From NCBI RefSeq assembly GCF_029318685.1, contig NZ_CP119677.1:434001-498000 (forward strand): a stretch of 64,000 nucleotides of DNA. Reading direction: 5' to 3'. Positions 17,543 to 27,272 of the stretch are shown piece by piece. Below the pieces are notes generated by a model. That model was not told the DNA's origin. It worked only from the letters and a program-made list of their open reading frames with translations, and ran no database searches. A program made the position numbers and the translations under genes. Source of the DNA: Ruminiclostridium papyrosolvens DSM 2782 (GTDB lineage Bacteria > Bacillota > Clostridia > Acetivibrionales > DSM-1351). Position 1 is the first letter of the stretch. The number at the start of each line of letters is the position of its first letter.

Positions 17543-18328
17543 ATGAAAACAAGAAAAAAAACAGCGATAGTATTAAGTATTATGGTTTCCGCATTTACAT
17601 TTTTACCTGTTAGTTTACAGTACAGGGTAGATGCATCACAAGCTTATCAACAGGTGGCTTCAGCAGCCGGAACAGTTACGGCTCAGGACGTACACTTGCG
17701 TACGGGTCCGAATACCAAATTTGAAAGTCTGTGCAAACTCAAAAAAGGTCAGAAGTTAACTGTCATGGGAAAGCTGGGAGATTGGTATGCTGTTTATGAC
17801 AGTGGAAATGGAAATGTCGGAGCAGTATCATCCAAATATTTCAAAGTTACTCAGCAGAAAAAAGCCGAAGCAAAACCAAAGCAGACCGAGACAGCTAAAA
17901 AGACCGTCAAGACTGCTGCACCCAAGACGGTTGCAGCTAAGGTTATAGATGTTTCACCTGATGAAAAGAACATGCTGGATATGGTTAATAAGGCCAGAAA
18001 AGAAGAAGGGTTGAGTCCTCTGGTTTTTGATGAAGGACTTTTAGAGTTGGCTAGAATGAAGGCAACTGATATGAAAAATAATAATTACTTCAGCCATACT
18101 TCTTCATATTACGGAACTCCATTTGACATGATGAAAAAGTACGGTGTGAAATTCAGTGTAGCAGGTGAGAACCTTGCTGGAAATCAATCAATGGAAAAGG
18201 CTTTGACAGCATGGCTTAAAGAAAGCGGAAACAATCTGTACAACAAAGACTTTACCCACACAGGGATTGGTGTTGTAGAGAGTCCCACATACGGTAAGCT
18301 GTTTGTAGAAATGTTTATGAAGAAGTAA
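17543..18328 (+). CDS. Secreted SH3/CAP-domain protein (YkwD-like)
   Basis: A 261-residue exported protein. A signal peptide spans about residues 1-32 (a lysine-rich start, then IVLSIMVSAFTFLP). A bacterial SH3 domain follows (VTAQDVHLRTGPNTKF, about 44-103), then a Lys/Ala/Thr-rich linker, then a CAP (SCP/PR1) domain from about 140 (MLDMVNKARKEEGLSPL, YFSHTSSYYG, GENLAG, HTGIGVV). In CAP proteins a second histidine normally lies in a GH-x-N stretch; here it reads SGNNLYN, so the metal site may be incomplete. The likely place is the cell wall. Relatives are often made during sporulation. RBS AGGAGGGG. Confidence 0.85.
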   Translation: MKTRKKTAIVLSIMVSAFTFLPVSLQYRVDASQAYQQVASAAGTVTAQDVHLRTGPNTKFESLCKLKKGQKLTVMGKLGDWYAVYDSGNGNVGAVSSKYFKVTQQKKAEAKPKQTETAKKTVKTAAPKTVAAKVIDVSPDEKNMLDMVNKARKEEGLSPLVFDEGLLELARMKATDMKNNNYFSHTSSYYGTPFDMMKKYGVKFSVAGENLAGNQSMEKALTAWLKESGNNLYNKDFTHTGIGVVESPTYGKLFVEMFMKK

Positions 18329-18368
18329 AAGCAAAAAAAGGGTTATTGCAAAATCAAATCTTTTCTAG

Positions 18369-18562
18369 ACTTTACGTGAGTATAAATTGTATCAATGGAG
18401 GCTTGGTTAAGGATATTTGCAGTTGTTTATCGGCGAACAAGGATATTTTACCGTAAAACCTTCACAATGAATGTGAGCGACGGTAAAATATCCTATGAAG
18501 AGCCGTTAGAAACACTTGCAAATATCTTGGAAGCAATCATTGATACAATTTTATACGGGAGT
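18369..18562 (+). repeat. Long palindromic dispersed repeat, copy 2 (MITE-like)
   Basis: A 194-bp imperfect palindrome. Perfectly paired blocks: 18387-18397 with 18538-18548 (11 bp), 18412-18421 with 18517-18526 (10 bp) and 18441-18454 with 18480-18493 (14 bp), leaving a 25-base central loop. It is the inverted counterpart of 15011-15236. A 60-codon frame inside it (18395-18577) has no RBS and is not called. The element fills the gap between the CAP gene and the convergent pseudouridine synthase. Confidence 0.8.
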
Positions 18563-18613
18563 ACAGGTGTTAAATAAATAACTTTTCTATTTTGTAATAG
18601 CTCCTTTTTTTAC

Positions 18614-19525
18614 TCACATTTTTTTACTCTGATTATCAGCTACCTGTATCAAGCTGAATGGCGGGTCGATGGCAATGGTTTTTTTATTCAGATAATTTAA
18701 ATGTCTTGCAGAGCTTTGAAAGTCAAAAGTAAGCCTGCTGGCACAAAGAAGCTGGTATTTGGCATTATACTGTTTGTTTTCGATGTTTTTGCCGTACTTG
18801 CCGTCGCCTATTATCGGATGGCCGTAATAGGCGAGATGTGCTCTTATTTGATGGGTTCTGCCAGTAACCAGCTCTACCTCAAGCATACTAAGGGAATTCA
18901 AAGACTCCGTTACACGGTATCTGGTAATTATCTGAACGGAATTTCTGGTTTTCTCAGAGGTTATAAATACTCTGCTGAGTTTTTCATTTTTGTCCAGATA
19001 ATCAACCAGTTCTGCTTTCTTTTTTTCCATTTTGCCTGATACAATACAGCTGTAGTACTTCTGTATTTCCCTGTCCTTTATTTTATCCAGCATAACTTCC
19101 AGAGTGGGATTGTTTTTAGCTACTATCACCAGTCCGCTGGTATTTCTGTCAAGTCTGTGGCATAAGGCCAGATTGGGGCCGTATATGCTTTGGAGCTTAT
19201 CAATCAGTGTCGCTTCTTTTTGATTTTTATCAGGATGAACAGGAATTCCTGCTTCCTTATTTACAATCAGAAGGTTGTCATCATCATAAACCACTGAAAA
19301 ACCTTCGTCATTACGGCCAAGCAGATAATCATCAATAATATAAATATCTATCTTGTCTCCGCAGCTGACAATATAGTCCTCTTTTATGCGTATTCCATTT
19401 ACTTTTATATCCTTCTTTCGAAGTGCCTTGTATAACATACCTGAGGCCAGATTGGGGAAAAAATCACGCACTACCCTATCAATCTTTTTACCCTCATGGT
19501 TTTTTTCTGCTGTAATTGATCTCAT
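18614..19525 (-). CDS. RluA-family pseudouridine synthase
   Basis: A 303-residue enzyme that isomerises uridine to pseudouridine in rRNA or tRNA. An S4-like RNA-binding domain occupies residues ~1-75 and the catalytic domain follows with HRLDRNTSGLVIVAK, which contains the catalytic aspartate, and GRTHQIRAHL. The length fits RluC/RluD types. The start lies one base after the stop of the preceding gene (TAATATG arrangement), so the two are translationally coupled. The target position cannot be assigned. Confidence 0.9.
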   Translation of the reverse strand: MRSITAEKNHEGKKIDRVVRDFFPNLASGMLYKALRKKDIKVNGIRIKEDYIVSCGDKIDIYIIDDYLLGRNDEGFSVVYDDDNLLIVNKEAGIPVHPDKNQKEATLIDKLQSIYGPNLALCHRLDRNTSGLVIVAKNNPTLEVMLDKIKDREIQKYYSCIVSGKMEKKKAELVDYLDKNEKLSRVFITSEKTRNSVQIITRYRVTESLNSLSMLEVELVTGRTHQIRAHLAYYGHPIIGDGKYGKNIENKQYNAKYQLLCASRLTFDFQSSARHLNYLNKKTIAIDPPFSLIQVADNQSKKM

Positions 19526-19526
19526 A

Positions 19527-21959
19527 TTAACTGTTTGTAATAATCCTTTCTACAATATTGTGAAATCTTATACAATGTTCTTTTGCAGCAATTGCAGAGC
19601 TTCCTTCAGAAATTATTTTAAAAGCGGGAGTATCAGCATCAGGTATTATAAGCACCCAGCCGTCTTCAAGGTATAACTTAATTCCATCCAGAAGTTCAGC
19701 TCTTTTGTCTTTATTATCATTTATTATTCTTCGCATTACCGTACCTTTTAACTCCCAAGGGCAGTAAATGCTCTTTTTATCTATGTAAATTTTAGGGATT
19801 TCCAGAAGCAGTTGGTTTAAAGTTATTCCCGATACACACATGTATTCAATTATATTAACAAGTCCTGCTATAGCGTCAAAATTAAGTACAAGTTGGTCAG
19901 AACCTGCTGAACTGCTTCTTTCACTTAAAATCTCATCCATAACCGCCTGCAGGCAATTTTTAGTTCTTTTTACAACACAACGATATCTTGAAGCAAGCCT
20001 TTCTATTACATCTGAACTTGTAATAGGTACATAGAATGTTGTTCCCGGTGATCTTTTGAAAATAATAAGAGAAATAAAGGCCTCAAACAAGTCGTCTTTT
20101 ACAACAATTCCTTCTCTGCTTATTAGAGTAAGATTTTCACCGTTACTGTCAATTATAGCACCAAATTCGCAATTAGTTTCAACTAATACTGAAGTTACCG
20201 AAGGTATATCCGAAAAGTTTTCATAACACGTAGTCTGGCAGCCCATGTTTGTAAGCATTGGGCCAACAATGGATAAAACGAATTCTGATTTGGAGAATAT
20301 ACATATTCTGGGGCTTTGCTGCATTATAGCATTTACATTAGTTTTCTTAATGAGGTCTCTTACGTAATAGCTGCTGAAATCAGTAATATTATTCAACCTG
20401 CTGATTTGTTGGGAAGAACATCTTTTAAAATCTTCACGGAAGAAGGAGTTTTCTATTTTGCGCTCGGAGTACTTATTTATTGAAGTTCCTCGTGAATCCA
20501 TAAAATCCACTCGTATTAAATTGGGATTCTCCATATCAGTCTTTATATGGATTCCGCCTTCTGCTTTTAGATAGCCAATGGAATATCTTGAGATGGGAGT
20601 AAGCAGGCTGCTCATATTGAATACTTCAATGCCTACAGAGAGTATTCCGGAAATAAAAGCGTGTTTGAACATTCGGGCGGAGTTGGAATTGGTTGAGCTG
20701 ACTACAACTTTAGAGCCTGTTTTAAGGTGGGAGCCATAAGCAGCACCGAGTCTCGTAGCATATTCAGGTGAAATATCTACATTTATAATGCCTGATATTC
20801 CGTTTTCACCGAAAATTTTGCTATTATGCTTTGCACCCCAAATCATGTTTCTGTCAACTATGGCAAGAGGCTCCACAACTTTTTCCGGCCACAGCCGTAT
20901 ATTTGGCTTTATAATAGACCGCTCATTTATTTTACAGCCTTCACCTATAACCGAATTTTCAAATACTGAGACATAATTTTTGAGATTAACATGATTACAC
21001 AGTATTGCCCCTCTTAGTTCGCTGCCATTCTCAACATAGCAATTTTCCCATAAAACACTTCTTACTACGGATACATTGTTTTTAACAATGGTGTTATTAC
21101 CTATAACAGTATGGCTTCCGATAACTGAACCACTGCCTATTTTGCAGTTGGAGCCTATAACGCAGGGAGGTATAATCCGAGCACTTTTATCAATGATTGT
21201 ACCGGGGCCAACCCAAACATTCTCATTAAATTGTTCCCCGATATTTATTTTTAGTTTTCCATTAAGAATATCGCAATGTGAGTTTATATATGAGTGTGTG
21301 TCTCCTATGTCACACCAGTAGTTATTAGTGACATAGCCAAAGATTTGCTTGGAGGAGGAAAGAAGAGCTGGAAATACATCCTTACTGAAATCCATTTTTT
21401 TACCCGATTCTATGTAGCTAAGAATTTCGGGCTCCAGTATATATATACCGGTGTTAACCATGTCACTGAAAATCTCACCCCAGCTGGGCTTTTCAACAAA
21501 TCCCTTTACCGAGCCGTTTTCATCAGTTAAAACAACTCCATATTCCAGAGGGACATCAACCTTTGCAAGTATAAGTGTCGCAATGGATTTTTTTGATTGG
21601 TGATATTTCAGGGCTTTATCAATATCCAAATCAGTAAGAGAGTCACCGCTTATTACAATAAAGGTTTCATCCAAAAAGTCCCGGGCATTTTTTATCCCCC
21701 CTGCAGTACCTAATGGAGATTCTTCAAGGAAGTAATATATATTTACCCCGTGAGAATGTCCGCTGCCAAAGTAGTCTTTGATTATTTGAGGATGATACAA
21801 CAAAGTTATACCAATGTCTGTAATACCATAACTTTTTAATAAACCAATAGTATGTTCCAATACAGGTTTGTTCATTACGGGAACCATCGGTTTTGGTAAA
21901 TCACAAGTAAGGGGTCGGAGCCTGGAACCTTCACCGCCTGCCATAATAACAGCTTTCAT
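19527..21959 (-). CDS. Sugar-phosphate nucleotidyltransferase fused to a degenerate phosphomannomutase domain
   Basis: An 810-residue fusion. Residues ~1-235 are a nucleotidyltransferase ([33 protein letters not shown]) of the GDP-mannose/glucose-1-phosphate type. A left-handed beta-helix hexapeptide region follows (~250-380, e.g. [14 protein letters not shown]). Residues ~385-810 have the four-part phosphomannomutase fold. Key mutase residues are degraded: the DGDGDR-type metal loop reads IDSNGEN, and the usual GEESGH and RxSGTEP loops are not seen. The start at 21959 follows CGGGGTG. The family is often annotated mannose-1-phosphate guanylyltransferase/phosphomannomutase; mutase activity here is doubtful. 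Confidence 0.85.
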   Translation of the reverse strand: MKAVIMAGGEGSRLRPLTCDLPKPMVPVMNKPVLEHTIGLLKSYGITDIGITLLYHPQIIKDYFGSGHSHGVNIYYFLEESPLGTAGGIKNARDFLDETFIVISGDSLTDLDIDKALKYHQSKKSIATLILAKVDVPLEYGVVLTDENGSVKGFVEKPSWGEIFSDMVNTGIYILEPEILSYIESGKKMDFSKDVFPALLSSSKQIFGYVTNNYWCDIGDTHSYINSHCDILNGKLKINIGEQFNENVWVGPGTIIDKSARIIPPCVIGSNCKIGSGSVIGSHTVIGNNTIVKNNVSVVRSVLWENCYVENGSELRGAILCNHVNLKNYVSVFENSVIGEGCKINERSIIKPNIRLWPEKVVEPLAIVDRNMIWGAKHNSKIFGENGISGIINVDISPEYATRLGAAYGSHLKTGSKVVVSSTNSNSARMFKHAFISGILSVGIEVFNMSSLLTPISRYSIGYLKAEGGIHIKTDMENPNLIRVDFMDSRGTSINKYSERKIENSFFREDFKRCSSQQISRLNNITDFSSYYVRDLIKKTNVNAIMQQSPRICIFSKSEFVLSIVGPMLTNMGCQTTCYENFSDIPSVTSVLVETNCEFGAIIDSNGENLTLISREGIVVKDDLFEAFISLIIFKRSPGTTFYVPITSSDVIERLASRYRCVVKRTKNCLQAVMDEILSERSSSAGSDQLVLNFDAIAGLVNIIEYMCVSGITLNQLLLEIPKIYIDKKSIYCPWELKGTVMRRIINDNKDKRAELLDGIKLYLEDGWVLIIPDADTPAFKIISEGSSAIAAKEHCIRFHNIVERIITNS

Positions 21960-22023
21960 ACTATCACCCCGCATTCATGGTAATTGATACTACTAATGGG
22001 TAAAATTCACTATTATATAATAT

Positions 22024-22320
22024 TCAGCTTTTATTGTAATAATCCTTTAATATTTTAAGGTCTTCAACTCCAAAACTTTCCTCAAGCACAGAAACTGCAT
22101 TTTGTTTATTGTGAGGTTCAACTTCAACCACCACCTTTACAACTGTTGAAAGTAGAGCACCCGGGAATTTTTTGATTAACTGTTTTTCGCTTATACCGAT
22201 GTGAAGTCCGAATTCAGTAGTAGTAAGGTATGCCTTTTGAATTCCGTTATCCTTTAGACTTCCCAGTACGTGTTTTGCATCTGATAAATTTGTATATAGA
22301 AAAACAAGTTCTTCCTGCAT
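22024..22320 (-). CDS. Small conserved hypothetical protein
   Basis: A 98-residue soluble protein with alternating strands and helices (ELVFLYTNLSDAKHVLGSLKDNG, then VVKVVVEVEPHNKQNAVSVLEE), which suggests a compact ferredoxin-like or ACT-like fold. An excellent RBS, AAGGAGG, precedes the ATG. It lies between the nucleotidyltransferase fusion and gtrA on the same strand, so it may belong to a cell-surface operon. I do not recognise a named family. Confidence 0.6.
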   Translation of the reverse strand: MQEELVFLYTNLSDAKHVLGSLKDNGIQKAYLTTTEFGLHIGISEKQLIKKFPGALLSTVVKVVVEVEPHNKQNAVSVLEESFGVEDLKILKDYYNKS

Positions 22321-22393
22321 AATTTTAAAGCCTCCTTGAATTAGTTACAAATAGTATTTGTAACAATGCAAGGATTTAAGCGGGGTTTTTTTG

Positions 22394-22807
22394 TTAATCC
22401 TTAAAAGTAAACATTTTATTTAACAAAAAGCTTACAAGGGTATAAAAAACCATTCCCATAAGCTGAGAAATATTTTTATCAATGTGAATTTTTTCTACAA
22501 GGAGAATAACCAAGCCTAGCTGTACTGCGTAGCATCCTGCAAATACCAGTGCAAACCGTATGAACTGGCTTAAAGTAGACTTTTGGTTACCTTTAAATGT
22601 CCATAACTTATTTAAAATAAAACTATTAATAAATCCGCATACATAACCTGCACCGTTTGCAAGCTTATAGGAAACACCAAAAGCATTCTGCAGAACAAAA
22701 AGAATTATCATGGTGATAAGTGTATTAATTACGCCTACAAGACCATATTTTATCATCTGACTTATAACATTGCCGAATTTATCCTTCAAAACAGCGAAAG
22801 AGTTCAT
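22394..22807 (-). CDS. GtrA-family membrane protein
   Basis: A 137-residue protein with four hydrophobic segments and the GtrA pattern (IKYGLVGVINTLI, NKLWTFKG, LLNKMFTFKD). GtrA proteins are thought to flip or bind polyprenyl-linked sugars for cell-surface glycosylation. The ATG at 22807 is placed after GGTGAGG; a GTG twelve bases upstream is possible. It leads the leftward unit gtrA - hypothetical - nucleotidyltransferase fusion - pseudouridine synthase. Confidence 0.9.
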   Translation of the reverse strand: MNSFAVLKDKFGNVISQMIKYGLVGVINTLITMIILFVLQNAFGVSYKLANGAGYVCGFINSFILNKLWTFKGNQKSTLSQFIRFALVFAGCYAVQLGLVILLVEKIHIDKNISQLMGMVFYTLVSFLLNKMFTFKD

Positions 22808-22840
22808 TATAATCCTCACCCTTTTTAAACATATTTGAGT

Positions 22841-22870
22841 ATTATATAAGTATATATAATACTATGGCAA
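22841..22870 (-). promoter_or_regulatory. Promoter for the gtrA unit
   Basis: On the minus strand, TTGCCA (22870-22865), an 18-base spacer and TATAAT (22846-22841), followed by about 35 bases to the GtrA start. Confidence 0.6.
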
Positions 22871-22963
22871 AAGCCGTAGTTGTCTAATAATTTTACCATA
22901 AAAATTGACTGAATAGCCAGGATGGTGAAAACTGAACTAATATAATTTGATTGGAGATAGAAC

Positions 22964-23650
22964 ATGTCTAAATTCATGAAAAAATTTTCACTTCTTGACA
23001 CAAGGAAAAACAGGACTCCTTTTAGAAAGAATCATGTACTGCATGGAATGATGGCGGCATATTTCATAGTTTTTATAATTCTGTCAATAAAACCTGTTGA
23101 TAAGTTTGAATGGTGGTATGAAAGCATTATTCCCATTATTGCAGTAGTAATGCTTGGATTTTTATACACGAAAAACAGACTTTCAAATTGGGCGTATTTC
23201 TGTATTCTGACGGTGTTGATTTTACATGCGGTAGGTGCTCATTATACCTATGCTGCCTGCCCTGTAGGAACTTTTATCAGCAGGCTTTTTGGTGTACACA
23301 GAAATTATTTTGACCGATTAGTTAATTTTATTTTTGGTCTTCTCATTTCAGTACCGGTTTTGGAAAGTATATATTACAGGCTGCGAATCAGATATATTGG
23401 AGCATGTATGCTTTCAGTGATAATAATTCTTTCCATAGCTGCAATGTATGAGCTTTTTCAGATGTTTTCAGAAATGCTTTTGTCTAACGGACATATGAAT
23501 GCTGTTCTGGGATATCAGAGGGACTTATGGGATTCGCAAAAAGATATGGCATTGGCAGCACTGGGCTCACTCATTTCAATGAGTACCTGCATAATATTAA
23601 GGATTAATAAGAATCATAAAATATATATGGTAATGTACCTAAAAAAATAG
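22964..23650 (+). CDS. YjdF/DUF2238-like integral membrane protein
   Basis: A 228-residue protein with about six transmembrane segments. Its conserved features (GAHYTYAACPVG, NYFDRLVNFIFG, YELFQM, the tail motif YQRDLWDSQKDMALAALG) match the DUF2238/YjdF family. The function is unknown. RBS TTGGAGA. The next gene, uvsE, follows after 17 bases. Confidence 0.8.
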   Translation: MSKFMKKFSLLDTRKNRTPFRKNHVLHGMMAAYFIVFIILSIKPVDKFEWWYESIIPIIAVVMLGFLYTKNRLSNWAYFCILTVLILHAVGAHYTYAACPVGTFISRLFGVHRNYFDRLVNFIFGLLISVPVLESIYYRLRIRYIGACMLSVIIILSIAAMYELFQMFSEMLLSNGHMNAVLGYQRDLWDSQKDMALAALGSLISMSTCIILRINKNHKIYMVMYLKK

Positions 23651-23667
23651 TTTAAATGGAGAAACAA

Positions 23668-24630
23668 ATGATATTCAGACTGGGATTTGTAGCAATGACA
23701 CTAGACCTTGAAGACTGTTCACCGTCAGGAACGGTAACGTATGCCGTATACAGTAAGCTCAAGGATGAGGCCGCAAAACATGCAAGATTGGATAGGATGG
23801 CAAAATGTAATATTAACAATACCTTGAGAATTCTTAAAAACAGTCTTGCATTAAATATAAAGGTGTACCGCTTGACCTCAAAATTAATTCCGTTAGCTAC
23901 TCACGGTGATTTGAAGGACTGGGATTATGTGTCCGACTTTCATGATGAATTTGAACGTCTTGGGGAATATATACGAATAAATAATTTCAGGATAAGTGCA
24001 CACCCTGATCATTTTACAATACTCAACCCAATTAAGCCCGAAATTCTGGAATCCTCCATTCGTGATTTGGATTATCATGTAAAGCTTTTAGAGGCTATGG
24101 GCTTAAATGACTATAGATACAAACTGGTTTTACATGTGGGAGGACTGTACGGGGACAAAGAAAAGTCCATTGACAGGTTCAAGGAAAATTTCTTGAAGCT
24201 ACCCGATAGAATATCGAAAAGAATAATTCTTGAAAATGACGATAAATGTTTTACGGCAGCCGATGTTCTGGGAATTTGTGAAGATTTGAAAATTCCCATG
24301 GTCTTAGATGTGCATCATCACAGATGCGTTAATTATGGAGAGGAATTGGGAGACTTACTGGACAGAATTTTCAATACCTGGAGCTTGGAGCCTGACCCGC
24401 CCAAAGTCCATTATTCCAGTCCCAAAAGCGAAAAAGAATTCAGAAGCCATGCTGATTATGTTGACTTGACTGATTTTATGGATTTCCTTCATACAGCAAA
24501 AAAAACAGACAGGGATATTGATATAATGCTGGAAGCAAAAATGAAGGACAGGGCATTACAAAGGCTTTCCGCAGAGCTTTTTGAGCTTGATGAAATAAAC
24601 AGGCTGGACAAAGCGACATTTCAGATGTAG
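23668..24630 (+). CDS. uvsE: UV damage endonuclease UvsE (UVDE)
   Basis: A 320-residue TIM-barrel endonuclease that nicks DNA 5' of UV photoproducts. Family features include IFRLGFVAMTLDL, ATHGDLKDWDY, ISAHPDHFTIL, LVLHVGGLYGDKE, LENDDKCFTAADVL, LDVHHHRC, HYSSPKSEKEFRSHADYVD and MLEAKMKD; these hold the metal-binding histidines and acids. The start at 23668 (MIFRLGF) follows GGAG with good spacing; an ATG at 23656 includes that RBS. In Bacillus this gene belongs to the forespore programme and protects spores, which suits a sporeformer. Confidence 0.93.
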   Translation: MIFRLGFVAMTLDLEDCSPSGTVTYAVYSKLKDEAAKHARLDRMAKCNINNTLRILKNSLALNIKVYRLTSKLIPLATHGDLKDWDYVSDFHDEFERLGEYIRINNFRISAHPDHFTILNPIKPEILESSIRDLDYHVKLLEAMGLNDYRYKLVLHVGGLYGDKEKSIDRFKENFLKLPDRISKRIILENDDKCFTAADVLGICEDLKIPMVLDVHHHRCVNYGEELGDLLDRIFNTWSLEPDPPKVHYSSPKSEKEFRSHADYVDLTDFMDFLHTAKKTDRDIDIMLEAKMKDRALQRLSAELFELDEINRLDKATFQM

Positions 24631-24750
24631 CAAATGGTACTGCAAAAAGTTGGTTTATAATTTTTATGTTGTTTGTATAAAATAATGCTGATGACTTGTA
24701 GAACAGTCATTAATATTAATGGTGAAATAACTTAAAAAGGGGTGCTGTAT

Positions 24751-24879
24751 ATGGATAAAGGTAAACCAAAAAGCAGTGACAATCAAAAGCTTACACTTGA
24801 AAACGACCAGCTTGGAGAAAACAAAGATAATAGAGAAGCAAGTCAGCAGTCATGTGACTGCAATAAAGAAAATAAGTAA
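24751..24879 (+). CDS. Small hydrophilic protein, 42 residues
   Basis: A short frame with RBS AAAGGGGTG and its own downstream hairpin. The peptide is charged and Asn/Gln-rich (MDKGKPKSSDNQKLTLENDQ at its start) and ends with a CDC motif then NKENK. The composition resembles small acidic spore or stress peptides, but no family is recognised. The evidence is RBS plus terminator only. Confidence 0.45.
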   Translation: MDKGKPKSSDNQKLTLENDQLGENKDNREASQQSCDCNKENK

Positions 24880-24892
24880 TCGAGAAACTGCA

Positions 24893-24928
24893 AAAATAAG
24901 AATCGGCAAAAATGTCGGTTCTTATTTT
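24893..24928 (+). terminator. Hairpin after the 42-residue gene
   Basis: A 10-bp perfect stem (24893-24902 with 24919-24928) extended by weaker pairs, with A-run and T-run flanks inside the arms. It lies 13 bases after the stop codon. Between it and tex (24929-25039) nothing else is seen. Confidence 0.7.
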
Positions 24929-25039
24929 GTTAAGGGATGTTTCCTTTTCTTACGGGAAAAATTAATATATAATATCTATAATTGTTATTAAACAGGATAA
25001 AATTACCTATAATTTAGCATAATAGCGGAGGCAAGATAT

Positions 25040-27196
25040 ATGACAGATATAGTTGGACAGTTAACCGGGGAATTCAACTTGAAGCCTTTTCAGGTACAAA
25101 ATACTGTTAAGCTAATAGATGAGGGAAATACAATTCCATTTATAGCACGTTATAGAAAGGAAGTTACCGGAGAGCTCAATGATCAGGTTTTAAGAGAACT
25201 ATACGAACGATTAGTGTATTTAAGAAATCTGGAGGAACGCCGGGAGGGTGTAAGAAGGCTTATAGAGGAGCAGGGTAAACTTACCGAAGAATTAGCAAAA
25301 TCCTTAGATAAAGCCGTTACGTTGCAGGAGATAGAAGATATTTACAGACCTTACAAGGTCAAAAGGAAAACACGGGCATCCGTTGCCAGAGAAAAAGGTC
25401 TAGAACCCCTAGCGACTATTATATATTCACAGCTTCCTTCTAAAACCCCGGTAAGTGAGATTGCCACAAAATATATTGATGGGGAAAAAGGTGTAAACAG
25501 TGCAGATGAAGCAATTGCAGGAGCATTGGATATAATAGCTGAAGAAATTTCTGATAATGCTGTATTCAGAAAAACTTTAAGAGAAATAATATTTAAAGAC
25601 GGTCTTGTTGTGTCTTCCGGTAAAAAGGAGGAAGATTCAGTATACAGAATGTACTATGATTTCAAGGAGCCTGTTTCCAAAATAGCAAGACACCGTGTAC
25701 TTGCCTTGAACAGAGGTGAAAAGGAAGATTTTCTTAATGTACGGATTGATGTCAAAGAGGATTTGTGTCTGAATTATTTGAAAGCACATACTATTAAAAA
25801 AACAAACCAAGAAATGGCCGGATATGTAGAATCAGCTGTGGAGGATTCTTTTAAAAGACTGATTTTTCCGTCTTTGGAGAGGGACATACGCAATCAGCTT
25901 ACGGAGCTGTCAGAGGATCAGGCAATAAAAGTATTTTCTGAAAATCTGAGAAATCTGCTGCTGCAGCCTCCTGTCAAGGACAGGGTGGTACTTGGGCTTG
26001 ACCCGGCGTACAGGACAGGCTGCAAGCTGGCGGTAGTGGACGAAACAGGCAAAGTACTGGAAACTACGGTTATTTATCCGACTCCGCCTCAAAACAAAGT
26101 AGAAGAAGCTAAAAAGAAAGTAAAGCAGCTTATCGAAAAGTACAAAGTTGACATTATTTCAATAGGTAACGGTACAGCCTCCAAGGAATCTGAGATATTT
26201 GTAGCTGAACTGCTGAAGGAAATAGAAAGAAAGGTTTACTATATGGTGGTCAGCGAGGCAGGTGCATCGGTATATTCTGCTTCAAAGCTGGGGGCTGAGG
26301 AATTTCCTGATTTTGATGTTGCCCTAAGAAGTGCTGTGTCAATAGCCAGAAGGCTTCAAGACCCTTTGGCGGAACTGGTAAAGATAGACCCAAAAGCTAT
26401 CGGAGTAGGACAGTACCAGCATGACATGAACCAAAAGAGGCTTGATGAATCTCTTGGGGGAGTGGTTGAAGATTGCGTAAATAATGTAGGTGTTGATTTG
26501 AATACTGCCTCTGCACCTTTGCTTTCATATGTTTCAGGAATAAGCAGTGCAATTGCAAAGAATGTTGTTGAGTACAGAGAGGAAAACGGTAAATTTAAGG
26601 CAAGAAATGAACTAAAGAAGGTGAAGAAGTTGGGAAATAAAACTTTTGAGCAGTGTGCAGGGTTTTTGAGAATAACTGACGGCGGAAATATCCTTGACAA
26701 TACATCTGTTCACCCTGAATCATATAAGGCAGCAAAGCTTCTTCTGGAGAATATGGGTTACTCTTTGGAGGATGTAAAAGATAAAAAACTGGCAGGCCTT
26801 GACACCAAGGTTGTCCAGACAGGAATGTCACAGGTTGCAGAAAAGTTGGGTATCGGGATACCAACCTTAAAGGATATTATAAATGAATTGCTGAAGCCGG
26901 GAAGAGACCCCAGGGACGAACTTCCAAAGCCTATGCTCCACTCTGATGTACTTAACATGGAGGACTTGAAAGCAGGAATGATACTGACGGGTACTGTAAG
27001 AAACGTTGCTGATTTCGGAGCTTTTGTGGATATAGGTGTTCATCAGGACGGACTTGTCCATATATCTCAACTGGCTGACAAATTTGTAAAAAACCCCATG
27101 GATGTAGTTGCTGTAGGGGATATTGTAAAAGTCAAGGTTATTGAGGTAGATGTTGAAAGAAAGAGGATATCACTGACTATGAGAGAAATAAACTAA
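25040..27196 (+). CDS. tex: Tex-family RNA-binding protein with S1 domain
   Basis: A 718-residue nucleic-acid-binding protein linked to transcription. In order: an N-terminal helical region with FIARYRKEVTGELND, a YqgF/RNase H-like domain (VVLGLDPAYRTGCKLAVVD near residue 317), helix-hairpin-helix motifs (NTASAPLLSYVSGIS near 495), and a C-terminal S1 domain from about 645 (AGMILTGTVRNVADFGAFVDIG). The length and layout are typical of bacterial Tex. RBS GGAGG. Confidence 0.95.
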   Translation: MTDIVGQLTGEFNLKPFQVQNTVKLIDEGNTIPFIARYRKEVTGELNDQVLRELYERLVYLRNLEERREGVRRLIEEQGKLTEELAKSLDKAVTLQEIEDIYRPYKVKRKTRASVAREKGLEPLATIIYSQLPSKTPVSEIATKYIDGEKGVNSADEAIAGALDIIAEEISDNAVFRKTLREIIFKDGLVVSSGKKEEDSVYRMYYDFKEPVSKIARHRVLALNRGEKEDFLNVRIDVKEDLCLNYLKAHTIKKTNQEMAGYVESAVEDSFKRLIFPSLERDIRNQLTELSEDQAIKVFSENLRNLLLQPPVKDRVVLGLDPAYRTGCKLAVVDETGKVLETTVIYPTPPQNKVEEAKKKVKQLIEKYKVDIISIGNGTASKESEIFVAELLKEIERKVYYMVVSEAGASVYSASKLGAEEFPDFDVALRSAVSIARRLQDPLAELVKIDPKAIGVGQYQHDMNQKRLDESLGGVVEDCVNNVGVDLNTASAPLLSYVSGISSAIAKNVVEYREENGKFKARNELKKVKKLGNKTFEQCAGFLRITDGGNILDNTSVHPESYKAAKLLLENMGYSLEDVKDKKLAGLDTKVVQTGMSQVAEKLGIGIPTLKDIINELLKPGRDPRDELPKPMLHSDVLNMEDLKAGMILTGTVRNVADFGAFVDIGVHQDGLVHISQLADKFVKNPMDVVAVGDIVKVKVIEVDVERKRISLTMREIN

Positions 27197-27272
27197 AACT
27201 ATTTATTTATGGGTTATTGTGATATTATTAAAATAAGTTTTTTATAAATAAAAGATGGAAAGAAGAATTGAT

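Noticed and set aside
18395-18577. A 60-codon frame (starts MEAWLRIFAVVYRR)
   Set aside because: It lies almost wholly inside the palindromic repeat and has no RBS before its ATG. In the other copy the frame is broken by a ~35-base insertion, so the similarity is better explained by the repeat.
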